A DNA stretch of 64,000 nt, from assembly GCF_000813145.1 (NCBI RefSeq), contig NZ_BAZF01000003.1, positions 265,635-329,634 of the forward strand. Reading direction: 5' to 3'. The notes beneath the pieces are model-generated. The model did no database searches and was not told the origin of the DNA. It saw only the letters and a list, made by a program, of their open reading frames with translations. This stretch comes from Geobacter sp. OR-1 (GTDB taxonomy: Bacteria > Desulfobacterota > Desulfuromonadia > Geobacterales > DSM-12255). The stretch's first letter is position 1; every line of letters starts with the position of its first letter. Shown here in pieces: positions 6,638-15,231 of this stretch. The position numbers were made by a program, and so were the translations under genes.

Positions 6638-8902
6638 CTGAAACGCGTTACGGTCAGAATAACCGGAATAGTGCAGGGGGTGGGTTTCCGTCCCTTTGTC
6701 TACCGGGTTGCCCGTGGACTGGGGCTGACCGGCTGGGTGCGGAACGATCCGGCAGGGGTGGCCATTGAGGCCCAGGGAGAGGCCGGACGGCTGGAACTCC
6801 TGTTTTCGGCCCTGGAGCATGAGGCCCCGCCGCTGGCCGTCATCGGGTCATTAACCACTGAATCCATCCCGCTTGTTTCTGGGGAAGACGGGTTTCTCAT
6901 CCTGGCCAGCGGTACCGGGGGGGCGACCGCCGAGATCGCGCCCGACGGCAATGTCTGCGCCGACTGCCTGGCCGAGATGTACGACCCCTCCGACCGGAGG
7001 TACCGCTATCCTTTCATTAACTGCACCAACTGCGGTCCCCGCTACTCCATCATAACCGGCATCCCTTACGATCGCCCGCTGACAACCATGGCCCCTTTCG
7101 CCCTTTGCCAGGCGTGCCGGGCCGAATATGAAAACCCGCTGGACCGGCGGTTTCATGCCCAGCCGGTTGCCTGTCCGGTCTGCGGCCCGGCATTGAGCCT
7201 GGTCGATAACTCCGGAGTGCCTGAACCCGGTGATCCGGTTGCTGCCACGGTGAACCTGCTGAAGCAGGGAAAGATCGTTGCCATCAAGGGTGTCGGCGGC
7301 TATCACCTGGCGGTTGATGCCGGGAACAGCGCGGCCCTGATGGAGCTGCGTCTTCGTAAGCGCCGGCCGGACAAGCCTTTTGCGGTCATGGTTAGGGATA
7401 TTGCGTCAGCCCGGGAGGCGGCCCGGCTTGATCAGCTTGAAGAGCGCCTCCTGGCAGCGCCCGAGCGGCCGATAGTCCTGGTGAGGCGTCGGGAATCCGG
7501 TGTTGCGCCTGAAGTGGCGCCGGGAAGCAACTACCTGGGGATCATGCTTCCGGCCACGCCGCTGCAGCATCTGCTGCTGGACGGGTTTGGCGCGCCGCTG
7601 GTGATGACCAGCGGCAACCGCTCTTCCGAACCGGTGGCATTCGATGATGACGAGGCATTTCACGCCCTCTCCGGCATTGCCGATTATTTCCTGGCCAACA
7701 ATCGCGCCATCCAAACAAGGGTGGACGATTCGGTCATCCGGGTCTTTCGCGGCAACCCCCTCTTTATCAGGCGTTCGCGCGGGTATGCACCGCGGGCGAT
7801 CCGGCTGGCCGCTTCCCAGCCGCCGGTATTGGCTGTGGGGGCGGAGTTGAAGGGGGCCTGCTGCCTGACCCGTGAAGACCAGGCATTCATGAGCCAGCAC
7901 ATAGGGGATCTGCGGAATGTCGAGACCGTGGCCGCGCTGGCCGATACGGCCGATCACTTGCAGAGGCTGCTCGAGATCAGGCCGGTGGCTGTTGCGCACG
8001 ACCTGCACCCCGATTATCTTTCGACCCGCTTTGCCCAGGAGCAGACCGGGCTCCCTTTGGTACCCGTGCAGCATCACCATGGGCACATGGTGTCCTGCAT
8101 GGCGGAAAACCGGCTGACAGGACAAGCGATCGGTGTGGTCTTCGACGGCACCGGCTATGGGCCTGACGGCACGGTTTGGGGAGGGGAGTTCCTGGTCGGC
8201 GGTCCTGACGGTTTCCGCCGGATGGGCTCTTTCGGGCAGGCGTTGCTCCCCGGTGGCGACGCGGCGGTCAACGAGCCGTACCGGATGGCGATCTCATGGC
8301 TTTATGAGGCAAGGGGTTCTGCAGCGTTCGAGCTGCCGGCAGACCGGTTTCCGTTTCTGCATACCCCGGAGAGGCCGTTGCTCAGGCAGATGATCGAGCG
8401 TCGTTTCAACTCTCCGCCGACATCCAGTTGCGGCCGCCTGTTCGATGCTGTGTCCGCTCTGATCGGGTTGCGTTCCGCCGTTTCTTACGAGGGGCAGGCG
8501 GCAATTGAACTGGAGGCAATGGCAGAGGGGGTTGCGGCTGACAACGGCTATCCATGGGAAATCGCCACGGCAGACGACCGGCTTGAGATCGATTGGCGCC
8601 CCCTGTTTGTCGCCCTTGTTGCCGATATCTTTGCCGGCGTAGCGCAGGGGATAATGGCGCGGCGCTTCCACTCATCGATAGCACAGGCGTCGGTTGCCGT
8701 CTGCCGCCGCCTGCGTGATGAGACCGGGGAGAATGCAGTGGTCCTTTCCGGAGGGGTCTTCCAGAACCGGATGTTGACCGAGGAGCTGGCCACTCTGCTC
8801 GGTGCAAACGGATTTGCGGTGTTTACCCATCGCCTGGTACCCCCCAATGACGGGGGATTGGCATTGGGCCAGGCAGTGATAGCCGGAAGGAAATGGAGAT
8901 AA
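6638..8902 (+). CDS. hypF: Carbamoyltransferase HypF
   Basis: About 754 residues. HypF makes the thiocarbamate on HypE that becomes the cyanide ligands of the NiFe site. Domains in order: acylphosphatase (VQGVGFRPFVYR), two zinc-finger-like CxxC units (CADCLAEM, CTNCGPRYS, CQACRAEY, CPVCGPALS), a YrdC-like domain, and a Kae1-like ATPase domain with VQHHHGHM and LSGGVFQNRMLTE. The first ATG/GTG/TTG in frame is GTG 6671, which would cut off the first acylphosphatase strand (KRVTVRITGI). That strand is encoded in frame from a CTG at 6638, just after the hypB stop. I place the start there, with GTG 6671 as the alternative. Confidence 0.92.
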   Translation: MKRVTVRITGIVQGVGFRPFVYRVARGLGLTGWVRNDPAGVAIEAQGEAGRLELLFSALEHEAPPLAVIGSLTTESIPLVSGEDGFLILASGTGGATAEIAPDGNVCADCLAEMYDPSDRRYRYPFINCTNCGPRYSIITGIPYDRPLTTMAPFALCQACRAEYENPLDRRFHAQPVACPVCGPALSLVDNSGVPEPGDPVAATVNLLKQGKIVAIKGVGGYHLAVDAGNSAALMELRLRKRRPDKPFAVMVRDIASAREAARLDQLEERLLAAPERPIVLVRRRESGVAPEVAPGSNYLGIMLPATPLQHLLLDGFGAPLVMTSGNRSSEPVAFDDDEAFHALSGIADYFLANNRAIQTRVDDSVIRVFRGNPLFIRRSRGYAPRAIRLAASQPPVLAVGAELKGACCLTREDQAFMSQHIGDLRNVETVAALADTADHLQRLLEIRPVAVAHDLHPDYLSTRFAQEQTGLPLVPVQHHHGHMVSCMAENRLTGQAIGVVFDGTGYGPDGTVWGGEFLVGGPDGFRRMGSFGQALLPGGDAAVNEPYRMAISWLYEARGSAAFELPADRFPFLHTPERPLLRQMIERRFNSPPTSSCGRLFDAVSALIGLRSAVSYEGQAAIELEAMAEGVAADNGYPWEIATADDRLEIDWRPLFVALVADIFAGVAQGIMARRFHSSIAQASVAVCRRLRDETGENAVVLSGGVFQNRMLTEELATLLGANGFAVFTHRLVPPNDGGLALGQAVIAGRKWR

Positions 8903-8908
8903 CTGATT

Positions 8909-9139
8909 ATGTGTCTTGGTGTGCCTATGCAGGTTGTGAGTATCGAAGGGACCGATGCGGTCGCCGAGATCGACGGGGTAAGGCGCGAGGCGAGCCTGAT
9001 GCTCCTTGACGAAGAGGTTGTGATCGGCGATTACGTCATCGTCCATGCCGGTTTTGCCATCTCAAAACTGGATGAAGCCGAGGCCCTGGAGACCCTGGCC
9101 ATGATGAGAGAGATGTTCGACCCCGAGGACATGGCATGA
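8909..9139 (+). CDS. hypC: Hydrogenase assembly chaperone HypC/HupF
   Basis: 76 residues starting with MCLGVPMQVV, the family hallmark. Cys2, exposed after removal of Met1, contacts HypD and the large-subunit precursor and carries the Fe(CN)2CO unit. The protein is a small beta-barrel with an acidic C-terminal helix. It begins 6 bases after hypF. It is followed by a 136-base gap that contains a repeat element, then hypD. Only one hypC is seen, so it presumably serves both hydrogenases encoded here. Confidence 0.96.
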   Translation: MCLGVPMQVVSIEGTDAVAEIDGVRREASLMLLDEEVVIGDYVIVHAGFAISKLDEAEALETLAMMREMFDPEDMA

Positions 9140-9148
9140 CCGACAGCG

Positions 9149-9260
9149 CCTTTTCCGCAATATCTGTGTTGTTCTGCGGTTCTCCTTGTGCGGCGTACAT
9201 CAACTGTACGCCTCCGCGTCGATCCTTGAACGCCTTGATCTTGCAAAAAAATCGCTGTCG
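9149..9260. repeat. Intergenic hairpin repeat, copy A (hypC-hypD gap)
   Basis: This gap closely resembles the hypD-hypE gap (copy B). Shared blocks are CTTGTGCGGCGTA, TACGCCTCCGCGT and GCCTTGATCT, followed by an A-tract. The centre folds as a hairpin at 9192-9212 (GGCGTAC / GTACGCC). No open frame is shared between the copies. The function is unknown. Confidence 0.75.
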
Positions 9261-9275
9261 TTTGAGGGGGTAGCT

Positions 9276-10367
9276 ATGAAATACCAGGACGAATACCGCG
9301 ACCGCGAGCTGGTCCAGGGGCTTGCCGCCAGGCTCCGCGACCTGGCCTCCGGATATCACGGTACCATGACCTTCATGGAGGTCTGCGGCACCCATACCAT
9401 GGCGATCTACCAGTACGGGCTCCGCGGGCTCCTGCCGCCGCAGGTCAGGCTCATCTCCGGTCCCGGCTGCCCGGTCTGCGTGACCCCCAACAGTTATCTC
9501 GACAAGGCGATCGCCTGTTGCCGGATTCCCGGTCTCATCGTGGCCACTTTCGGCGATATGCTCCGGGTCCCAGGCACCACCTCGTCGCTGATGGCCGAGC
9601 GGGCCAAGGGGGCGGATGTCCGGATCGTCTATTCACCGCTGGACGCGGTCAAGCTGGCCGCAGCAAACCCCGGACAGAAGGTCGTATTCCTCGGCGTCGG
9701 CTTCGAGACCACGGCCCCGACCATTGCCGGCAGTATCCTGGCTGCCAGGCAGCTGGGGCTGAAAAACTTCTTCGTCCTCGCCTCGCACAAGACCATGCCG
9801 GTCCCGATGGCGGCGCTGGCCTCCGACCCGGAGCTCGCCATTGACGGTTTTATCTGTCCCGCCCATGTCAGCACCATCATTGGCGCCGATGCCTACCAGC
9901 CGTTAGCGCACGATTTCCACCGGCCCTGCGTTATTACCGGGTTCGAGCCGGCAGACGTCATGCAAGGTGTGGCGATGCTCGCCGCCCAGGTGGTTGCCGC
10001 GGAGAGCCGGGTGGAGATCCAGTACCGACGGGCGGTCAAGCCGGAGGGAAACCCCAGGGCCAGGGCGATACTGGCCGAGGTGTTTGTCCCGTGCGATGCC
10101 GAATGGCGCGGTCTTGGCTTGATACCGGGCAGCGGCCTGGCTATAAGGGAAGAGTTTGCGCCGTTCGATGCCGAGCGGATGCTGGCGCTTGAACCGGAGA
10201 ACTCCCGGGAGCCTGCCGGGTGCCGGTGCGGCGATGTCCTGAAGGGGAAGATTTCTCCCTTTGACTGCCCGCTGTTTGCGTCGGCCTGCACCCCCGAGGC
10301 GCCGGTAGGCGCATGCATGGTATCCACGGAAGGGACCTGTGCGGCAGCTTACAAATACGGGCGTTAG
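9276..10367 (+). CDS. hypD: Hydrogenase iron-sulfur assembly protein HypD
   Basis: 363 residues from the ATG at 9276, preceded by GAGGGGG. An upstream in-frame ATG at 9186 lies inside the repeat element and is unlikely. HypD carries a [4Fe-4S] cluster and, with HypC, builds the Fe(CN)2CO group. Family motifs are FMEVCGTHTMAI, SGPGCPVCVTP, GFETTAPT, and the C-terminal cysteine region CRCGDVLKG ... CPLFASACTPEAPVGACM. It sits between two copies of an intergenic repeat and reads in the same direction as the other hyp genes. Confidence 0.97.
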   Translation: MKYQDEYRDRELVQGLAARLRDLASGYHGTMTFMEVCGTHTMAIYQYGLRGLLPPQVRLISGPGCPVCVTPNSYLDKAIACCRIPGLIVATFGDMLRVPGTTSSLMAERAKGADVRIVYSPLDAVKLAAANPGQKVVFLGVGFETTAPTIAGSILAARQLGLKNFFVLASHKTMPVPMAALASDPELAIDGFICPAHVSTIIGADAYQPLAHDFHRPCVITGFEPADVMQGVAMLAAQVVAAESRVEIQYRRAVKPEGNPRARAILAEVFVPCDAEWRGLGLIPGSGLAIREEFAPFDAERMLALEPENSREPAGCRCGDVLKGKISPFDCPLFASACTPEAPVGACMVSTEGTCAAAYKYGR

Positions 10368-10374
10368 GAAACGG

Positions 10375-10487
10375 CCCTTTTTCGCCATATCTGCGTAAGT
10401 CTTCGGGGCTACTTGTGCGGCGTAGCACTGCTACGCCTCCGCGTAATCCCCTCGACAGCCTTGATCTGACAAAAAATTGCTCGTTTC
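10375..10487. repeat. Intergenic hairpin repeat, copy B (hypD-hypE gap)
   Basis: Second copy of the element at 9149-9260. Its central hairpin is 10419-10437 (GGCGTAGC / GCTACGCC, 3-base loop). Relative to copy A the seventh stem pair changes from C-G to G-C with pairing kept, so the stem looks conserved while its sequence drifts. Confidence 0.75.
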
Positions 10488-10510
10488 TGGAAAAGTTTCT
10501 AAGGAGTGAA

Positions 10511-11527
10511 ATGGTGAATGACGATCTGATCCTTTTGGGCCATGGCAGCGGCGGGGTGCTCTCCCACAAGCTTCTCTCCGACCTGATAATACCGGCCCTG
10601 TCCGGCACGCCTCTTTCCGGTCAGGACGATGCCGCGGTTATTGAATGCAACGGCCGGCAACTTGCCTTTACCACCGACTCTTACGTGGTTGACCCGATCT
10701 TTTTCCCCGGCGGCGACATCGGCTGTCTGGCAGTTAACGGCACGGTGAATGACCTGTCCATGGTCGGCGCAACGCCGCTCTTTATCAGCTGCGGCCTGAT
10801 CATCGAAGAGGGATTTTCCCGCAGGGATCTGTCCCTGATCGTGGCAAGCATGCGCCGGGCCGCGGATGAGGCCGGGGTACGGATTGTTACCGGCGATACC
10901 AAGGTGGTGCCGCGCGGCAAGGCGGACCGGATCTTTATCAATACCGCGGGAATCGGCGTCTTTGACGGCAGGGTGTCGCTGAGCGGCGCCAATGCGAGGC
11001 CGGGGGATAAGGTTATTGTCAGCGGAACCATCGGCGACCACGGCATTGCCGTAATGGCGGCGCGCGAAGGGCTCTCGCTGGCAACCGAGATCCAGAGCGA
11101 CTGCGCCGCCCTTAACGGCCTCGTCAGGGAGATGCTTTCCGCGGCAGGCGATGCGGTTCGAGTCTTGCGGGACCCCACCAGGGGCGGTGTTGCGACTACT
11201 ATCAAGGAAATCGCGCTACAGTCCGGGGTCACGATTACCCTTGACGAGGCGCAGTTGCCTGTGGATCCGGCTGTATGTGGGGTCTGCGCCATACTGGGGC
11301 TCGATCCGCTTTACGTGGCCAATGAGGGGAAGCTGCTGGCTGTCGTCTCCCCGGATGCGGCTTCCGGGCTTTTGGAAATCATGAGGCAGCAGCCGCTGGG
11401 GAAAGATTCGGCCATTATCGGCGAGGTCTCTGCTGCAGGGGGCGGACGCGTCCAGATGAAAACCGCGGTCGGCGGGATCAGGTCGGTAGAGATGCTAGCC
11501 GGGGAGCAGTTGCCGCGAATCTGCTGA
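10511..11527 (+). CDS. hypE: Hydrogenase expression/formation protein HypE
   Basis: 338 residues from the ATG at 10511, with AAGGAG 5 bases upstream. HypE receives a carbamoyl group from HypF on its C-terminal cysteine and dehydrates it to cyanate/cyanide for the NiFe site. The essential C-terminus LPRIC is intact. The ATP-binding and PurM-like features GHGSGGVLSHKLL, DDAAVIE, TDSYVVDPIFFPGGDIG and DPTRGGVATTIKEIA are visible. It is the last hyp gene and is followed by a strong intrinsic terminator. Confidence 0.97.
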   Translation: MVNDDLILLGHGSGGVLSHKLLSDLIIPALSGTPLSGQDDAAVIECNGRQLAFTTDSYVVDPIFFPGGDIGCLAVNGTVNDLSMVGATPLFISCGLIIEEGFSRRDLSLIVASMRRAADEAGVRIVTGDTKVVPRGKADRIFINTAGIGVFDGRVSLSGANARPGDKVIVSGTIGDHGIAVMAAREGLSLATEIQSDCAALNGLVREMLSAAGDAVRVLRDPTRGGVATTIKEIALQSGVTITLDEAQLPVDPAVCGVCAILGLDPLYVANEGKLLAVVSPDAASGLLEIMRQQPLGKDSAIIGEVSAAGGGRVQMKTAVGGIRSVEMLAGEQLPRIC

Positions 11528-11551
11528 CATTACTCAGTGAAGATGATTATG

Positions 11552-11588
11552 GAGAGGGGGTAGGCGTTGGCCTGCCCCCTCTCTTTTT
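11552..11588 (+). terminator. Intrinsic terminator after hypE
   Basis: GC-rich hairpin (GAGAGGGGG ... CCCCCTCTC, with an inner TAGGC/GCCT part) followed directly by a T6 run. It separates the hyp operon from the uptake hydrogenase operon. Confidence 0.88.
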
Positions 11589-11638
11589 TATTAAATATTC
11601 TCATGAAACGACGTTACCTATTGAAAATAAAGAACAAA

Positions 11639-11654
11639 TCTTGACAGGTCAAGA
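11639..11654. promoter_or_regulatory. Inverted repeat over the hya -35 box (candidate operator)
   Basis: TCTTGAC-AG-GTCAAGA is a perfect 7-base inverted repeat that contains the -35 hexamer of the hya promoter. A DNA-binding protein here would block RNA polymerase, so it is a candidate repressor site. The regulator is unknown. Confidence 0.5.
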
Positions 11655-11668
11655 GATTGCCATATAAT
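11641..11668 (+). promoter_or_regulatory. Sigma-70 promoter of the uptake hydrogenase operon
   Basis: Consensus TTGACA at 11641-11646 and TATAAT at 11663-11668 with a 16-base spacer, about 45 bases before the hydrogenase small-subunit start. It lies immediately downstream of the hypE terminator. Confidence 0.75.
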
Positions 11669-11712
11669 AATAAAACAGCTTTCCTTTATTGCGCGGGGTA
11701 AGGAGAATGCCG

Positions 11713-12843
11713 ATGGCAAAAGACCATGATGTGGGTTGTCCGGAAGAAGCGGGAGTGGAGTTCAAGGGTAAGGTTTCTGAACTGCTGGAGCAGCGTGGGG
11801 TTTCCAGGCGTGACTTTATGAAGTTCTGTTCGACAATGGCGGCTGCTCTGGCGTTGCCGCCGGCATTCGGCCCGAAGATCGCCCAGGCCCTTGATGAAGT
11901 CAAGCGGCCAACGCTGGTCTGGCTCGAATTCCAGAGCTGCACCGGTGACACCGAAGCCTTGCTGCGGGCGTCCGCTCCGACTGTCGCAGAGATAGTGCTC
12001 GACATCCTCTCGATTGATTATGCCGAAACCATCATGGCAGCGGCGGGACATCTGGCCGAAGCCAATCTCGACCAGGTGATCAAAGGGGAAAAAGGTAAAT
12101 ATATTGCCGTGGTCGAAGGCTCGATCCCGCTCAAGGATGATGGCGTCTACTGCTGCATCGGCGGACGGAGCGCCGTGGACCGGGCGACTGAGGTATGCGG
12201 CGGCGCATTTGCCACCATTGCCGTAGGGACCTGCGCATCATACGGCGGTATTCCGGCGGCATCACCCAACCCCACCGGCGCAGTCGGCATAAAAAAGGCC
12301 GTCCCGAGCGCCACGGTTGTCAACCTGCCGGGTTGCCCGGTGAACACCGATAATCTCACGGCGACAATCGTTCATTTCCTGCTCCTGAAAAAACTTCCTG
12401 CCACCGACAGTTTCGGCCGGCCGCTCTTTGCCTATGGCAAGAGGATTCACGACAACTGCGAACGGCGTCCTCACTTCGATGCCGGCCAGTATGTCGAGGC
12501 GTGGGGTGATCAAGGTCACCGGCACGGCTATTGTCTCTATAAGATGGGATGCAAGGGGCCCCAGACATTTCATAACTGCCCCTCGGAACGATACAACGAG
12601 CATACCAGCTGGCCGGTTGCCGCAGGGCACGGTTGCGCCGGCTGCTCGCAGCCGAATTTCTGGGACGACATGGGGCCGCTCTACCGGAGGCTGCCGAATG
12701 TTGCCGGTTTCGGCATCGAGGCTACTGCCGACAAGATCGGCCTCGGCCTGGTCGGTGCGGCGGCGGTCGGTTTCGGGATACACGGCGCTCTGAACGCCAT
12801 GCGCAAGGATAAAGAACCTGAAGACAGTTCGAGGGAGGGATAA
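11713..12843 (+). CDS. hyaA: Periplasmic uptake NiFe hydrogenase small subunit (group 1)
   Basis: 376 residues from the ATG at 11713, seven bases after AAGGAG; an ATG at 11707 is too close to that site. A twin-arginine signal is visible (VSRRDFMKFCSTMAAALALPP), so it is exported folded with the large subunit. Cluster ligands lie in LEFQSCTGDTEALLR, VGTCASYGGIPAA, NLPGCPVNTDN, and the C-terminal region C(LYKM)GCKGP ... HGCAGCSQPNFWD. The C-terminus has a hydrophobic anchor (IGLGLVGAAAVGFGIHGAL). Gene order small, large, cytochrome b, protease matches the operon called hyaSLBP in Geobacter. Confidence 0.95.
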   Translation: MAKDHDVGCPEEAGVEFKGKVSELLEQRGVSRRDFMKFCSTMAAALALPPAFGPKIAQALDEVKRPTLVWLEFQSCTGDTEALLRASAPTVAEIVLDILSIDYAETIMAAAGHLAEANLDQVIKGEKGKYIAVVEGSIPLKDDGVYCCIGGRSAVDRATEVCGGAFATIAVGTCASYGGIPAASPNPTGAVGIKKAVPSATVVNLPGCPVNTDNLTATIVHFLLLKKLPATDSFGRPLFAYGKRIHDNCERRPHFDAGQYVEAWGDQGHRHGYCLYKMGCKGPQTFHNCPSERYNEHTSWPVAAGHGCAGCSQPNFWDDMGPLYRRLPNVAGFGIEATADKIGLGLVGAAAVGFGIHGALNAMRKDKEPEDSSREG

Positions 12844-12848
12844 CTGCT

Positions 12849-14549
12849 ATGGCGAAGATTGTCGTTGACCCGATTACACGTATCGAAGGGCATTTGCGGA
12901 TAGAGGCGGAAATCAGCAATGGCCGGATTGTCAACGCCTGGAGCGGCAGCACCATGTTCCGCGGGATCGAGAAGATCCTGAAAGGGCGTGACCCGCGCGA
13001 TGCCTGGTATTACACGCAGCGGTTCTGCGGAGTCTGCACCACCGTGCACTCCATTGCCTCGATCCGGGCCGTGGAAAACGCCCTCGCGATCAAGGTGCCG
13101 CCCAATGCCGAAATCGTACGTAACATCATCATGGGGATTCAGAATGTCCAGGATCATGTGATCCATTTTTACCATCTTCATGCCCTGGACTGGGTGGATA
13201 TTACATCGGCCCTCAAGGCCGATCCGGCCCGTACCGCTTCCCTGGCGGCATCCATTTCCGACTGGCCGCTCAACTCTCCCACCTATTTCAAAGGGATCCA
13301 GGAACGGCTCAAGGCATTTGTGGCAAAAGGACGGCTGGGGCCGTTTGCCAACGCCTATTGGGGGCATTCGGCCATGAAGCTCCCGCCAGAGGCCAACCTG
13401 ATGGCTACTGCCCACTACCTGGAGGCGCTTGAGTGGCAGAAGGACGTGATCAAGGTCCATGCCTACCTCGGGAGTAAAAACCCGCATCCTCAGACCTTCC
13501 TCGTCGGCGGTATGGCCATACCGCTCGATCCTGACTCCCAGAATGCGATCAATGCCGACAAGCTGGCAGAAATCGGCGGCCTGCTGAAAAAGGCCAAAGA
13601 ATTTGTCGAGAAGGTCTATATACCCGACCTGTTGGCCGTGGCCTCGTTTTACAAGGATTGGGCCGGGATCGGTGGCGGCGTGGGGAACTACCTCTCCTAT
13701 GGCGAGTTCCCGGACCCGGTGACCGGCAAGCAGTTTTTCCCTCCGGGGATTATCCTTGGGAAAGACCTTACCAAGGTTCATCCTGTAGATCAGAAGAAGA
13801 TCGCCGAATATGTGGACCATTCCTGGTTCGAGTATTCCGTGGGCCAGGGGAAGGGGGCGCATCCCTGGGACGGGGAGACCGAGCCGAAATACACCGGCCC
13901 GAAACCGCCGTACCAGTATCTGGATACGGACCGGAAGTACTCGTGGGTCAAGGCTCCCCGTTACGAAGAGCTGCCGATGGAGGTCGGCCCGCTGGCCAAG
14001 TTGCTGGTCGCCTATGCCTCGGGCCACAAGGAGACCCAGGCTGCAGTGGGTCTGGTGCTCAAACACCTCAACGTCGGTCCCGAGGCGCTGTTCTCGACAC
14101 TTGGGAGGACCGGCGCCCGAGGGCTCGACTGCCTCGTCACCGCCCAGCAGCTGCCGGTCTGGCACGGCCAGTTGGTGGAGAGCATCGGTAAGGGAGATCT
14201 CCGTATCCATGCCGGGGAAAAGTGGGACCCGTCCACCTGGCCCAAGGAAGCGGCAGGGTACGGCTGGCACGAGGCGCCGCGTGGTGCGCTCGGACACTGG
14301 ATCAAAATCAAGGATGGCCAAATCCTGAATTATCAGGCGGTTGTCCCTTCTACCTGGAACGCCTCGCCGCGCGATCACAAGGGGCAGAGAGGTCCGTACG
14401 AAGAGGCGTTGATCGGCACCCCGATTGCGGACCCCAACCGTCCGGTCGAGATCCTGCGGACCATTCATTCGTTCGATCCGTGTCTGGCCTGCGCCGTTCA
14501 TGTTCTCGATGCCACTGGGAACGAACTGGTCAGGGTGAAGGTTTCCTAG
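12849..14549 (+). CDS. hyaB: Periplasmic uptake NiFe hydrogenase large subunit (group 1)
   Basis: 566 residues beginning MAKIVVDPITRIEGHLRIE. The NiFe ligands are in RFCGVCTTVHS and DPCLACAVHVLD, the L1 and L2 motifs of group 1 enzymes. The tail after the final His (VLDATGNELVRVKVS) is the expected cleaved peptide. It starts 5 bases after the small subunit and lacks its own signal peptide, so it would be carried through the Tat system by its partner. It oxidises H2 in the periplasm and feeds the cytochrome b subunit downstream. A long antisense open frame across it is a composition shadow. Confidence 0.97.
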   Translation: MAKIVVDPITRIEGHLRIEAEISNGRIVNAWSGSTMFRGIEKILKGRDPRDAWYYTQRFCGVCTTVHSIASIRAVENALAIKVPPNAEIVRNIIMGIQNVQDHVIHFYHLHALDWVDITSALKADPARTASLAASISDWPLNSPTYFKGIQERLKAFVAKGRLGPFANAYWGHSAMKLPPEANLMATAHYLEALEWQKDVIKVHAYLGSKNPHPQTFLVGGMAIPLDPDSQNAINADKLAEIGGLLKKAKEFVEKVYIPDLLAVASFYKDWAGIGGGVGNYLSYGEFPDPVTGKQFFPPGIILGKDLTKVHPVDQKKIAEYVDHSWFEYSVGQGKGAHPWDGETEPKYTGPKPPYQYLDTDRKYSWVKAPRYEELPMEVGPLAKLLVAYASGHKETQAAVGLVLKHLNVGPEALFSTLGRTGARGLDCLVTAQQLPVWHGQLVESIGKGDLRIHAGEKWDPSTWPKEAAGYGWHEAPRGALGHWIKIKDGQILNYQAVVPSTWNASPRDHKGQRGPYEEALIGTPIADPNRPVEILRTIHSFDPCLACAVHVLDATGNELVRVKVS

Positions 14550-14562
14550 AAAGGGGGGGAAC

Positions 14563-15231
14563 ATGAGCAGCCAGTGCAAGTTTAAAAGATATATCTGGGA
14601 GCTCCCCGTCCGCTGGTGCCACTGGATCAATGTCCTCAGCATTGTCACCCTTTCGGTCACCGGCTTCCTGATCGGCTATCCGATTTCCCTCGGCCATTCC
14701 GCATCGGATTTCACGATGGGGTGGATACGGTTCATCCATTTCTCGGTCGCCTATCTCTTTACCGTCAGCGTTCTCTCCCGTATTGTCTGGTCGTTTATCG
14801 GCAACCAGTACGCCGGGTGGATGGAATTCTTCCCCCTCTTTTCCGGCAAGGGGCGACAGAAGTTTTTCAAGATGCTCAGGTATTATTTTCTGATCGACAA
14901 AGAAGTGCCGGAAACCATCGGCCACAACCCGCTTGCCGCCACCGCTTATTCGCTGCTGTTCTGTTTCTACATAATCATGATTCTCACCGGTTTTGCCCTC
15001 TATTCCGAGCATGCCCCTTTTGGCGCCATGCATGCCGCCTTAGGCTGGCTGACCACTCTGGTCTCAAATCAGGGGCTCCGGTTGATTCATCATCTCAGTA
15101 TGTGGTGCATCTTCGGTTTCGTGATTAACCATATCTACAGCGCCTGGCTCATGGATATCAAGGAACACGGCGCCGAGATTTCCAGTATTTTCAGTGGATT
15201 CCGGTTTACGGTGCACAAGGAGGAGGAATGA
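14563..15231 (+). CDS. cybH: NiFe hydrogenase b-type cytochrome subunit
   Basis: 222 residues with four hydrophobic segments. It starts with a short cytoplasmic part (KRYIWELPVRWCHWINVLS, where the His is a probable heme ligand). Further histidines lie in helix 2 (FIHFSVAYLF) and in the last helices (LGWLTTL ... LIHHLSMWCIFGFVINHIY). These fit the HupC/HyaC family that anchors the hydrogenase to the membrane and passes electrons to menaquinone. It is the third gene of the operon, preceded by AAGGGGGGG, and its stop overlaps the protease start by ATGA. Confidence 0.93.
   Translation: MSSQCKFKRYIWELPVRWCHWINVLSIVTLSVTGFLIGYPISLGHSASDFTMGWIRFIHFSVAYLFTVSVLSRIVWSFIGNQYAGWMEFFPLFSGKGRQKFFKMLRYYFLIDKEVPETIGHNPLAATAYSLLFCFYIIMILTGFALYSEHAPFGAMHAALGWLTTLVSNQGLRLIHHLSMWCIFGFVINHIYSAWLMDIKEHGAEISSIFSGFRFTVHKEEE

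Noticed and set aside
9149..10487. CRISPR or a tandem repeat array in the hyp operon
   Set aside because: There are only two copies, separated by hypD, of unequal sequence and with no regular spacers.
12681..14660. 659-codon minus-strand open frame across the uptake hydrogenase genes
   Set aside because: Antisense to two genes with clear hydrogenase signatures; no recognisable motif or ribosome site of its own.
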